6,777 nt of DNA from Actinomycetes bacterium. Lineage in GTDB: Bacteria > Actinomycetota > Actinomycetes > Mycobacteriales > Micromonosporaceae. Location: positions 1 to 6,777 of the forward strand of contig JAJYSW010000181.1 of NCBI GenBank assembly GCA_021793335.1, given 5' to 3'. The position numbers and the translations under genes were made by a program. The notes below the pieces were generated by a model, which did not search any database, had not been told where the DNA came from, and saw only the letters and a list, made by a program, of their open reading frames with translations. Shown piece after piece: positions 1 through 6,653 of this stretch (positions are counted from its first letter, which is position 1; the number at the start of each line of letters is the position of its first letter).

Positions 1-382
1 CCGATCTGCCCAGGCCGGTGACGGCGGCGACGAGTTCGGACAGCAGCAGCCAGGGGGCCCAGTGGCCCACCAGCGGCAGCGTCCACTCGGGATTGAGGGT
101 TTCGAGGTAGGCGGTGGCCAGGACCGGCGCGAGCAGGAAGAAGCCGATGAACACGAACCAGTGCGCCGCTCCGACCCAGGTCCACTGGAGCATCCTGGTG
201 TGCCCGAGGCTCTCCCGCAGCATGGTGGCGATGCGTTTGCCCCGGTCGCCGCTGCGGGTCAGGTCGGGTGAGCCGAGCCGGACGGTGGCGAGCAGCTGCG
301 TCAGGGCGCGGACGAACAGCCCGAGCACGAACGCCGTGTAGGCGAAGGCGACCGTGGCCGTGACGATTTGGACGACTCCCAT
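1..382 (-). CDS. Membrane-bound Fe-S reductase, EtfD-like (N-terminal part, runs off the window)
   Basis: The reading frame starts with ATG at 382-380 and stays open to the window edge, giving 127 residues. GAGAGG lies five bases before the start. Seen: a membrane helix at about residues 5-31, a basic loop with LGHTRM (59-64), a second helix containing AHWFVFIGFF (73-82), and a third starting after VGHWAPW (105-111). Histidines 61, 74 and 107 could be haem ligands, as in NarI-type membrane domains. This layout matches the N-terminal membrane domain of actinobacterial 'iron-sulfur-binding reductases', whose mycobacterial member Rv0338c (EtfD) passes electrons from electron transfer flavoprotein to menaquinone during fatty-acid oxidation. 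The Fe-S and CCG domains expected further on lie outside the window, so the link to EtfD is family inference. The gene has its own promoter and appears separate from the sugar operon. Another heterodisulfide-reductase-like membrane oxidoreductase is possible. Confidence 0.72.
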   Translation of the reverse strand, partial: MGVVQIVTATVAFAYTAFVLGLFVRALTQLLATVRLGSPDLTRSGDRGKRIATMLRESLGHTRMLQWTWVGAAHWFVFIGFFLLAPVLATAYLETLNPEWTLPLVGHWAPWLLLSELVAAVTGLGRS

Positions 383-421
383 GGCGACCTCTCGACGATG
401 CGGTGTTGCCGATCACGATAC

Positions 422-450
422 ATGTTACTGATCAGTAGCCACTGTGTCGA
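422..450 (-). promoter_or_regulatory. Candidate sigma-70-type promoter of the EtfD-like gene
   Basis: Read on the minus strand, TCGACA at 450-445 (five of six matches to TTGACA) is followed by a 17-base spacer and TAACAT at 427-422 (four of six matches to TATAAT). Transcription would start near 415, leaving a leader of about 33 bases before the ATG at 382. The spacing is ideal and it is the best pair in the gap. No start-site data are available. Confidence 0.55.
426..437. promoter_or_regulatory. Perfect 12-bp palindrome, probable repressor operator
   Basis: TACTGATCAGTA is a perfect palindrome. It covers most of the promoter spacer and two bases of the -10 element of the EtfD-like gene. A protein bound here would block RNA polymerase, so a dimeric repressor is the natural reading. 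TetR-family regulators often bind palindromes of this type, and fatty-acid oxidation genes are often under TetR-type (FadR-like) control, but the actual regulator is not in the window and this assignment is inference. Confidence 0.5.
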
Positions 451-480
451 ATCGGGCATGCCGACACCATCCCACCTGTG

Positions 481-549
481 CCTCGGACGGACCGAGCGGG
501 CCTGGGCGGGGCCGCCCACGCCGCATTTCCACGGGGGCGGACACCCGCC
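481..549 (-). terminator. Cluster of short GC-rich hairpins after the repressor gene, possible terminator
   Basis: Three short inverted repeats follow the repressor stop codon: GGCGG/CCGCC (536-540 and 545-549, four-base loop), TGGGCG/CGCCCA (503-508 and 513-518, four-base loop) and CTCGG/CCGAG (482-486 and 492-496, five-base loop). None is followed by a T-run on the minus strand, so this is not a textbook intrinsic terminator. Actinobacterial terminators often lack a U-tract, and the place is right: the end of the operon, just before the next promoter. Confidence 0.35.
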
Positions 550-554
550 GGTCC

Positions 555-1652
555 TCAGGCGGACTCGCGGATGACGAGCCGAGTGCCCAGGATCGTCACC
601 AGGGGGCCGGCCTCCTCGCCGCGGACGCGACCGCACAGCAGGCGCGCCATCTCGCGCCCCATCGTCTCGGTCGGCTGGTGCACCGTCGTCAGCGGCGGTT
701 CGGCGACCTCCGCCAGCGGTGAATCGTCGAAACCGATCAGCGCCAGATCCTCCGGCACCGAGCGACCGCGCTCTCTGGCCACGCGCAGCGTCGCGATCGC
801 GAGCGGGTCCGAGGCCGCCAGGATCGCATCCAGCTCGCTGGCGGAGTCGAACAGCTGCCGCGCGGCCTTGATGCCGCTGGCCTCGTCGAAACCGTTCGCC
901 ACGGCCACGAGCTGTTCTTCCACTGGCAGACGGCGGCCGCGCAGTCCGTCCCGGTAGCCGTTGAGGCGGTCGACGCCCACGGCCATGTCCTGCGGTCCCG
1001 CGATGATGCCGATGCGGCTGTGGCCCCGTTCGGCCAGGTACTCCACCGCCTGGCGCGCTCCCGACCGGTTATCGCAGTCGACGTACGCCAGCGGACGGAA
1101 TCCCACGGGGGTGCCGCACAGCACTATCGGTATCCCGGCGTCTTCGAGCCGTTCGGGAAGCGGGTCGCCGCCGTGGCTGGAGACCATCATGACCCCGTCG
1201 ACGTGGCCGCCCATCAGGTAGGACTCCAGGCGGTTGCGGTCGCCGTCGCGCGGCGCGAACGTGAGCATCAGCCGCATGTTCTCCTCGGCGAGCTGCTCGG
1301 AGATGCCGCGCAGCACCCCCGCGAAGAACGGCTCGCTCCACAGCCACTCCTGCGACTCGGTCACGACCAGCGCGACCGTGTCCGTTCGCTGCGTCACCAG
1401 CGTTCGCGCCGCCTGGTTGGGGACGTACCCGAGCTCCTTGATCGCGGCCAGCACCGCCGCCCGGGTGTCCTCGGCGACCTTGGGGGAACCGTTGATGACA
1501 CGCGAGACCGTGCCCCGACCGACCCCCGCGTGGCGCGCGACGGTGTCGAGCGTGGGACGCCCTGCGCTGCGCTTGCGAGCGGTCCGGCCGTTCGAGGACT
1601 GCCGTGCGGGCGGTGTCGAATCGGCGGATTCGTCAGATCGGGTCTCGGTCAT
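555..1652 (-). CDS. cebR: LacI-family transcriptional repressor, CebR/CelR-like
   Basis: This 365-residue protein is a DNA-binding repressor that should release its operator when it binds a sugar. Residues 1-31 are a polar, basic, probably disordered extension. The helix-turn-helix is at about 34-53 (TVARHAGV, then GTVSRV), followed by INGSPKV. The hinge helix is at about 78-86 (PNQAARTLV), with the leucine that LacI proteins insert into the central CG step. From about residue 90 to the end is a periplasmic-binding-protein-like sensor domain with VDGVMMVSS, GHSRIGIIAG and LIGFDDSPLAEVAEPPLTTV. GAGGTG sits seven bases before the ATG. The gene begins 31 bases after the glucosidase stop, with no terminator between them, so it is probably on the operon mRNA and represses itself. 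The likely target is the box at 6654-6667. The family is certain; the cellobiose specificity (CebR in Streptomyces, CelR in Thermobifida) is inferred from neighbours and operator. Confidence 0.85.
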   Translation of the reverse strand: MTETRSDESADSTPPARQSSNGRTARKRSAGRPTLDTVARHAGVGRGTVSRVINGSPKVAEDTRAAVLAAIKELGYVPNQAARTLVTQRTDTVALVVTESQEWLWSEPFFAGVLRGISEQLAEENMRLMLTFAPRDGDRNRLESYLMGGHVDGVMMVSSHGGDPLPERLEDAGIPIVLCGTPVGFRPLAYVDCDNRSGARQAVEYLAERGHSRIGIIAGPQDMAVGVDRLNGYRDGLRGRRLPVEEQLVAVANGFDEASGIKAARQLFDSASELDAILAASDPLAIATLRVARERGRSVPEDLALIGFDDSPLAEVAEPPLTTVHQPTETMGREMARLLCGRVRGEEAGPLVTILGTRLVIRESA

Positions 1653-1683
1653 CGTGCATCACCTCGGGCTCCATTGCGTAATT

Positions 1684-3122
1684 TTATTTTGCCTCACCGT
1701 TCGAACGAGCCTGCCGCACCAGGTCTCCATACCACTTGCCCGAGTCCTTCACGACCCGTTGTCCGGTTTCGAAATCGACGTAGACCAGTCCGAACCGCTT
1801 GGTGTACCCCCAAGCCCATTCGAAGTTATCGGCCAGCGACCACGCGAAGTAGGCCACCAGCGGCACTCCCTCCTCGATCGCGACGGCGCAGGCGTTCAGG
1901 TGCTCGCGGACGTAGTCGAGCCGCTCGGAGTCGGCCACCTGGCCCCCGACGAGCTTGTCGGGGAACGCCGCGCCGTTCTCCGTGACCGCCAGTGTCACCC
2001 CCGGGTAGTCCGCGTGGAGGCGTTTCAACGTTTCAGTAAGCCCCTGCGGCGCGATCTCCCACCCATGTCCGTTTGCGGGAGCCCGGTGGTGACGAATCCG
2101 ACGTGCTCGTTCGCAGGCCACGCCGAACCCGCACCCGTCGGCGCCGCCGAGGCCGAGGCCGCCCCGCCCTCGGCGCCGGTGACGGTGAACTTGCTGTAGA
2201 AGTTCACCGAGAGGCAGTCCAGCGGCGCGTTGATCAGCTCCATGTCGCCGGCCTTGATGAACGAGAGGTCGGTGATCGCCGAGAAGTCCTCGACGACGTC
2301 CTCGGGATAGGCCCCCTTGAGCGCCGCGTCGGTGAACCACCGGTTCTGCACGCCGTCGACCCGGCGCGCCGCGTCCACGTCGACCGAGGAGTCCGACGCG
2401 GCGTACACCGGGTAGAAGTTCAGCCCGATGCTCATCGTCGCGCCCGGATCGGCCTCCTTGATCGCCCGCGCGGCCAGCCCATGCCCGAGCATGAGGTGGT
2501 GCGCCGCCGCGATGGAGGCGGCCGGCTCGCGGCGTCCGGGCGCGTGCTCGCCCGAGGAGTAGCCCAGGAACGCCGCGCACCACGGCTCGTTCACGGTGAT
2601 CCAGTGCTTGACGCGGTCGCCGAGCGCCTCGTGCGCCAGCTGCGCGAATTCTCCGAACCGTTCGGCGGTCGCCCGCTCGGGCCAGCCGCCGGCGTCCTCC
2701 AAGGCCTGCGGCAGGTCCCAGTGGTAGAGCGTCACCCATGGCGTCACGCCCGCTTCGAGCAGCGCGTCGACCAGCGTCGAGTAGTAGTCCAGCCCGGCCT
2801 GGTTGACGCGGGAGTCGCCCTCGGGGCAGATCCGCGGCCACGACAGCGAGAACCGGTAGCTGTTGAGGCCCAGCTCGCGGATGAGGGCGATGTCGCCCTC
2901 GATGTTGCGGTACGAATCGATCGCCGTGTCGCCGTTGGAGCCGTCGACCACCCGCCCCGGTTCGGCCACGAACGTGTCCCAGATGGACTTCCCGCGCCCG
3001 TCCACGGCGGTCGATCCCTCGACCTGGTAGGAGGAGGTGGCCGCGCCCCACGTGAAGTCCGCGGGGAACCGTGCGGCGAGTTCGCCGTCACCTTCTGTGT
3101 TGGTGTCGATGTCGGTGCTCAT
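1684..3122 (-). pseudogene. bglC: GH1 beta-glucosidase, BglC-like, split by a one-base frameshift
   Basis: The product would be a cytoplasmic family 1 glycoside hydrolase cleaving cellobiose or short cello-oligosaccharides to glucose. The ATG at 3122-3120 overlaps the stop of the preceding permease gene as ATGA. The first frame runs to a TGA at 2027-2025 (365 residues) and contains FTWGAATSSYQVEG (23-36), TLYHWDLPQ (131-139), the acid/base motif TVNEP with Glu179, and LSVNFYS. The last 12 residues after Met353 are out-of-frame. The true sequence continues in the next frame from Trp at 2061, starting WEIAPQGL, for 125 residues to TAA at 1684. That part holds the nucleophile motif VTENG and the aglycone-site region FAWSLADNFEWAWGYTKRFGLVYVDF. 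Restoring one base gives 479 residues, a normal GH1 length, with nucleophile Glu382. As written, neither piece has both catalytic glutamates, so the enzyme should be inactive. All motifs remain intact, so the lesion is either very recent or a sequencing error. There is no signal peptide. Confidence 0.9.
2058..2064 (-). other. Frameshift site in the beta-glucosidase gene
   Basis: On the minus strand the codons for Thr-Asp-Met are followed by GGTGGGAG. GH1 enzymes commonly have a Gly-Trp-Glu run here, which needs GGN TGG GAG, so one base is missing after the ATG at 2066-2064. The missing base lies between two short G-runs, a place where both replication slippage and base-calling errors are common. 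Confidence 0.85.
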
Positions 3123-4042
3123 TGTTTGGTGGAACCTTCCATGATGCCGCTGACGATCTGCCGTCCGAAGATGACGAACAGGATTGCGATGGGAATGATC
3201 GAGATCAAGGTGCCGGTGAACACCATCGACAGGTCCGTCGTGTACAGGCCGATGGAGATCTGGCGGATGACCAGCTGGATGGTGGGGTTCTCGTTGTTCA
3301 GCACCAGGAACGGCCACAGGAACTCGTTCCAGTTGAGCATGAAGGTGAGCAGGCCGAGGACCACCATTCCCGGGCGCAGGGCCGGCACGACGACGCTCCA
3401 CCAGATCCTGATGGTCGAGGCACCGTCGATGCGGGCGGCCTCGATGAGTTCATCGGGCACCGACTGGAGCGCGTACTGGCGCATCATGAAGATTCCGAAT
3501 CCGTTGACCAGGAACGGCAGAATAGCGGCCTTGAGGGTATTGGTCCACCCCAGTTCCACCATCATCAGGTACAGCGGCACCAGGCCCAGGTGCTGGATCG
3601 GCACCATCATCGTCGCCAAGACGATCGCCATGAGCAGCTTGGCGCCCTTGAACTGGAGTTTGGCGAAGGCGAACCCGGCCAGTGTGGAGATCAGGACGAC
3701 CGAGAGGGTGACCGTGCCGGTGATGATGAACGAGTTCTGCAGGCCCAGCAGCAGGTTGGCCTGCGGGTCGTTCAGGGCGCGGTCGGCGTGCTCGCCCAGG
3801 TTGCCGCCGGGCACCAGCACCGGCGGGAACTTCGAGGCGTCGGAGGAGGAACGCGAGGCGATGACGATCATCCAGTAGAGCGGGAAGATCGACAGGACGG
3901 ACACGGCGATCAGGCCGATGCGGGTGAGCGGCGTGGGCGCCAGGACACGGCCGCCGGGCTCGGCTCCGCGGCGTTTCCGGGAGCTGCGGCGAGGCGCCGG
4001 GGCGGCGGGCGCGGCCGGCGGGGGCTTCAGTGCGGTGCTCAT
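3119..4042 (-). CDS. cebG: Sugar ABC transporter permease, CebG-like (MalG family)
   Basis: This 307-residue integral membrane protein is one half of the transport channel. It starts with a proline/alanine-rich, basic cytoplasmic tail (1-38). Membrane helices follow at roughly 41-63, 102-126, 135-160, 170-190, 225-247 and 277-296. The ATPase-docking EAA loop is clear: EAARIDGAS starting at residue 201, Gly207, and Pro220 in VVVPALRPG. The late stretch NWNEFLWP (237-244) is typical of MalG/CebG proteins. Its ATG overlaps the stop of the first permease as ATGA, with AGGGGAA just upstream. Its own TGA overlaps the glucosidase ATG in the same way, so translation is probably coupled across all three genes. 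Family membership is secure; the cello-oligosaccharide substrate is inferred from the operon. Confidence 0.9.
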   Translation of the reverse strand: MSTALKPPPAAPAAPAPRRSSRKRRGAEPGGRVLAPTPLTRIGLIAVSVLSIFPLYWMIVIASRSSSDASKFPPVLVPGGNLGEHADRALNDPQANLLLGLQNSFIITGTVTLSVVLISTLAGFAFAKLQFKGAKLLMAIVLATMMVPIQHLGLVPLYLMMVELGWTNTLKAAILPFLVNGFGIFMMRQYALQSVPDELIEAARIDGASTIRIWWSVVVPALRPGMVVLGLLTFMLNWNEFLWPFLVLNNENPTIQLVIRQISIGLYTTDLSMVFTGTLISIIPIAILFVIFGRQIVSGIMEGSTKQ

Positions 4043-4986
4043 TTGTTCCCCTGGATGCGGTTGACGATGAGGTAGTTCACGCTGGCGACGACCACGATGA
4101 CGACGAAGAGGATCCAACCGGCTGCGGCGGACATGCCGTAGTTGCCATGGGTTCGCAGCAGGTCGACCAGGACCATCGATGTGGTCTGGAACTGGCCGTC
4201 GGTGCCGCCGCTGAGGCGGCCGGAGTCGAACATCATCGGTTCGACGAACAGCATCATGCCGCCGACCGAGGACATGAACACGGTGAAGATGATGACCGGC
4301 TTGATCTGGGGGACGGTGATCTGCCAGAACTGCTGGCGCGAGTTGGCGCCGTCGATGGAGGCGGCCTCGTACAGCTGCCGGGGGATGGTCTGCATGGCGG
4401 CGAGGTAGATCAGGGCGTTATAGCCCATCCATCGCCAGTCGACCATCGAGGAGATCGCTATCCAGGAGGACCAGCGCTCCGACTGCCAGTTGATGTTGTC
4501 GACGCCGAACAGACCGAGGAATCCGTTGACCATGCCGTACTCCTGGCCCCAGAGGCGGGCGAAGACGACGCCGACGGCGACCACGGAGGTGACGATGGGG
4601 GCGAGTACGAGCATCCGCCAGAACAGCTGCGCCTTGAGCCGCTTGTTGAGGGCGCTGGCGACCATGAGTCCGCAGATCAGCTGCGGGATGGTGGCGATGA
4701 CGAACATGCCGAGGGTGTTGACGATCGACCAGTTGAAGCGGTCGTAGTCGAACAGCAGGAAGCTGTAGTTGTCGAGCCCGATGTAGGTCCGGTCGGGGTT
4801 TCGAGTGCTCCACTGGTGGAGCGAGGCGTACATGGTGTACACCATCGGGAAGAGCCCGAAGACGGTGAAGAGCAGGAAGAAGGGGGCGACAAGAAGGTAG
4901 GGCGTGCCCTTGATGTCGAAGTTGTGCAGCCGCTCGCGAACGCTCTTGGGGCGAGCGGGCCGCCGGGTCGGTTGTGCGGTGGTCAT
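4039..4986 (-). CDS. cebF: Sugar ABC transporter permease, CebF-like (MalF family)
   Basis: This 315-residue protein forms the other half of the membrane channel. A short basic cytoplasmic tail (1-27) leads into a first helix at about 29-52 (YLLVAPFFLLFTVFGLFPMVY). Further helices lie near 90-112, 123-146, 176-198, 231-250 and 285-307. The EAA loop is present: EAASIDGAN from residue 207, Gly213, and Pro226 in ITVPQIKP. The stretch GGMMLFVEPMMFD followed by QFQTTSMVL before the last helix is characteristic of CebF-type permeases. I chose the ATG at 4986 because AGAGGAA (4989-4995) sits immediately before it; the in-frame ATG at 4998 would place that site inside the gene. A 201-base gap with strong hairpins separates it from the binding-protein gene, and it overlaps the next permease by ATGA. 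Confidence 0.9.
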   Translation of the reverse strand: MTTAQPTRRPARPKSVRERLHNFDIKGTPYLLVAPFFLLFTVFGLFPMVYTMYASLHQWSTRNPDRTYIGLDNYSFLLFDYDRFNWSIVNTLGMFVIATIPQLICGLMVASALNKRLKAQLFWRMLVLAPIVTSVVAVGVVFARLWGQEYGMVNGFLGLFGVDNINWQSERWSSWIAISSMVDWRWMGYNALIYLAAMQTIPRQLYEAASIDGANSRQQFWQITVPQIKPVIIFTVFMSSVGGMMLFVEPMMFDSGRLSGGTDGQFQTTSMVLVDLLRTHGNYGMSAAAGWILFVVIVVVASVNYLIVNRIQGNK

Positions 4987-5010
4987 GGTTCCTCTCATTG
5001 GTCCGAAGGA

Positions 5011-5046
5011 GTCGGCTCGCCGCGGGTTGGGGCGCGGCGAGCCGAC
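5011..5046 (-). repeat. Perfect inverted repeat, 14-bp arms and 8-base loop, before the permease gene
   Basis: GTCGGCTCGCCGCG at 5011-5024 is exactly complementary to 5033-5046. In the mRNA this is a very stable GC-rich hairpin ending about 15 bases upstream of the permease ribosome binding site. It has no U-tract, so termination is unlikely. It could protect the upstream message from 3' exonucleases or slow polymerase. Confidence 0.8.
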
Positions 5047-5061
5047 ACGGCGTCCGGACCG

Positions 5062-5098
5062 CGCGCCCGCCGACTCGGTCTTGCGAGGGGCGGGCGCG
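5062..5098 (-). repeat. Inverted repeat, 10-bp arms with an inner 4-bp stem
   Basis: CGCGCCCGCC at 5062-5071 pairs with GGCGGGCGCG at 5089-5098. Inside the 17-base loop, CTCG (5074-5077) pairs with CGAG (5084-5087), extending the structure as an interrupted stem. It is the middle of three hairpins in this gap. Confidence 0.7.
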
Positions 5099-5131
5099 TC
5101 GCTCCGGCGCGTGGCCGTTGCCGAAGGGGCG

Positions 5132-5161
5132 GGGAGCGGTGCCTGGGGTCTCACCGCTCCC
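5132..5161 (-). repeat. Perfect inverted repeat, 10-bp arms and 10-base loop, after the binding-protein gene
   Basis: GGGAGCGGTG at 5132-5141 pairs exactly with CACCGCTCCC at 5152-5161, 26 bases after the lipoprotein stop codon. Its position, first after the binding-protein gene, fits an mRNA stabiliser or partial terminator that keeps binding-protein levels above permease levels, as known for malE-malF in enteric bacteria. The arms also contain GGGAGCG, half of a CebR box, which may be coincidence. Confidence 0.75.
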
Positions 5162-5187
5162 GTCGGCGACAGGCGGCGCAGATGCGG

Positions 5188-6510
5188 CTAGAGGCCGCCG
5201 CCGAGCGCCACCGCGTTCTCGGCCTCGGACTGGATGGCGTCCCACACCTCGTCGGCGGAGTAGGTGCCGTCGAGGAGCCCGTTGAGGACGCCTTCGACGG
5301 CCTGCTTCACCGGGTGGTGCAGCTCGCCGTACTCAAGGGCGGGGAACTCGGCCACCGAAGTGGAGATGATCTCGCCGACCGGCGCTTCGTTGAAGTACGG
5401 GTTCGTGAAGCCCTGGACCTCTTCGGCCGCTTCGAGCGAGGACGGGAAGGCCCCGACCGCCTCGAAGATCTTCACCTGCTGCTCCGGGGCGGTCAGCCAC
5501 GCGGCCAGTGCGGCGGCCTCTTCGGGGTGCGCGGTCGTGGCGGGGACGAGCAGCCAGGAGCCGCCCCAGTTGCCGGCCACGCCGGGCGCGGCGGCGAAGT
5601 CCCAGTTGCCTTCGTTGTCGGCTCCGGAGGTGCCTTCGACGACGCCGAGCATCCACGCGGGGCACGGCATGACGGCGAAGCCGCCCTCAGCCTGAGCGGT
5701 GTTCCACTCTTCGGTCCAGGACACGAACGGGCCGATGGCGCCGATCTCGTTGAGCTCGACGACGGTGTTGACCGATTCCTGCGCGGCGGCGGAGTCGAGC
5801 GTCAGGTTGCCTTCGGCGTCGATGTACATTTCGCCGTTGCCCTGGCCTGCCAGCTGGCCCAGAAGCATGTTCTGGAGCTGGGTGGGGCCGTCGAGGAAGG
5901 CGGCGTCGACACCGGAGTCCACGAAGTCCTGGGCGAGGGACTGGAACCCGTCCCAGTCGGCCCAGGCGGCGGCCACCTCGTCGCGGTCGGTCGGCAGGCC
6001 GGCCTCGGCGAACAGGTCGGTGCGGTAGCACATGCCGATGCCGCCGACGTCGGTGCCGAATCCGGCGAGCTTGCCGTCGACGGTGTGGCCGATGTTCCAC
6101 TTCCACTCGGGGTATTCCGAGGCACGGGAGTCATAGCCGTATTCGTTCATGTCGAGCCAGTACTGGCTCTGGGCCATCATCTGGGCCATGGCCTGCTCGT
6201 CCATGCCGATGACGTCCCCGGTGACCGCGCCCGCCTGGAGCTCGGACTCGACGGCGGGACGGAACTCCTGGTCGAAGTTGGTGCCGTCGCCGTCGAAGAC
6301 GACGTCGATGTTCTCGTGGAGCGCTTCGTACTCCTTCTCCAGTTCGGCCTCGGTGTAGCCCATGGTGCCGAAGATGGAGACGGTGAGCTTGATCTTGTCG
6401 TCGTCGGAGGTCTCGTCGCCGCCGTTGCCGCCGCAGGCGCTCAGGGCGAGGACACCCGCGGCCAGGGCCGCTGCGGCGGCCTTGCCGCGGTGTCGGTTGA
6501 GGAGATGCAT
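5188..6510 (-). CDS. cebE: Extracellular sugar-binding lipoprotein of an ABC transporter, CebE-like
   Basis: This 440-residue solute-binding protein captures the sugar outside the membrane and delivers it to the two permeases. The signal peptide has a basic start (MHLLNRHRGK), an alanine-rich core and a lipobox LSAC with Cys26 as the lipidated residue, followed by a Gly/Asp/Ser-rich linker. The mature part begins near KLTVSIFG (about 41) and is a two-lobed carbohydrate-binding fold of the MalE/CebE cluster. Recognisable stretches include TDVGGIGMCYRTDLFAEAGLPTD truncated here to its core GMCYRTDLF, then VMPCPAWMLG, GGSWLLVP and AAALAAWLTAPEQQ; tryptophans in the last two-thirds are the usual sugar-stacking candidates. 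GGAAGG (6523-6528) precedes the ATG by 12 bases. The frame is open further upstream to an ATG at 6648, but that start would bury the signal peptide. As first gene behind the regulated promoter it should be the most abundant product. Substrate assignment to cellobiose/cellotriose is inference. Confidence 0.92.
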   Translation of the reverse strand: MHLLNRHRGKAAAAALAAGVLALSACGGNGGDETSDDDKIKLTVSIFGTMGYTEAELEKEYEALHENIDVVFDGDGTNFDQEFRPAVESELQAGAVTGDVIGMDEQAMAQMMAQSQYWLDMNEYGYDSRASEYPEWKWNIGHTVDGKLAGFGTDVGGIGMCYRTDLFAEAGLPTDRDEVAAAWADWDGFQSLAQDFVDSGVDAAFLDGPTQLQNMLLGQLAGQGNGEMYIDAEGNLTLDSAAAQESVNTVVELNEIGAIGPFVSWTEEWNTAQAEGGFAVMPCPAWMLGVVEGTSGADNEGNWDFAAAPGVAGNWGGSWLLVPATTAHPEEAAALAAWLTAPEQQVKIFEAVGAFPSSLEAAEEVQGFTNPYFNEAPVGEIISTSVAEFPALEYGELHHPVKQAVEGVLNGLLDGTYSADEVWDAIQSEAENAVALGGGL

Positions 6511-6529
6511 TGTCGCTGGTTTCCTTCCA

Positions 6530-6545
6530 GGCGCCGAGGGGCGCC
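6530..6545 (-). repeat. Short hairpin just upstream of the lipoprotein ribosome binding site
   Basis: GGCGCC occurs at 6530-6535 and 6540-6545 with a four-base gap; because the hexamer is self-complementary, the copies can form a six-pair stem with a tetraloop in the mRNA. It ends next to GGAAGG (6523-6528). It could affect ribosome access or simply be GC-rich leader sequence. Confidence 0.4.
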
Positions 6546-6633
6546 GTGTTGTGGGAGGGGTTATCGCAGTCGTCGGTTTGAAAAGGGGTCGACCACGGGG
6601 GTCGAGGGGCGGACGCTGGGGTCCGACCGGGTG

Positions 6634-6647
6634 ATGGAGCGATGTCA
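6634..6647. promoter_or_regulatory. Second, weaker LacI-type operator copy
   Basis: On the minus strand TGACATCGCTCCAT matches the main operator TGGTATCGCTCCCA at 10 of 14 positions, including an uninterrupted ATCGCTCC. Its centre is 20 bp downstream of the main site, about two helical turns, so two repressor dimers could bind the same face. It partly coincides with a perfect inverted repeat, AGCGATG/CATCGCT around a single base (6638-6652). Confidence 0.4.
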
Positions 6648-6653
6648 TCGCTT

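Noticed and set aside
1673..1682. ATTGCGTAAT between glucosidase and repressor genes as a repressor operator
   Set aside because: It is symmetrical at only 8 of 10 positions, is unlike the operon operator, and has no promoter around it.
2055..2068. Programmed -1 frameshifting in the glucosidase gene
   Set aside because: A -1 slip at ATG-GGT would give exactly Met-Gly-Trp-Glu, but there is no slippery heptamer of the X-XXY-YYZ type and no precedent in GH1 genes. A missing base is simpler.
2073..3878. Long plus-strand open frame of 601 codons opposite the glucosidase and permease genes
   Set aside because: It is antisense to clearly functional genes, is rich in Arg/Gly/Val as expected from reading GC-rich codons backwards, and shows no family motif.
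3071..4075. Plus-strand open frame of 334 codons opposite the second permease
   Set aside because: It has a shadow-type composition (Asp, His, Gln, Arg) and no motif, while the minus strand here has helices and an EAA loop.
4984..4998. Alternative ATG four codons upstream for the first permease
   Set aside because: The best ribosome binding site, AGAGGAA, lies between the two ATGs and serves the downstream one.
6508..6648. Upstream in-frame ATG giving the lipoprotein a 46-residue N-terminal extension
   Set aside because: The extension is proline-rich and would put the signal peptide and lipobox inside the protein. The ATG at 6510 has a Shine-Dalgarno sequence and a normal lipoprotein signal.
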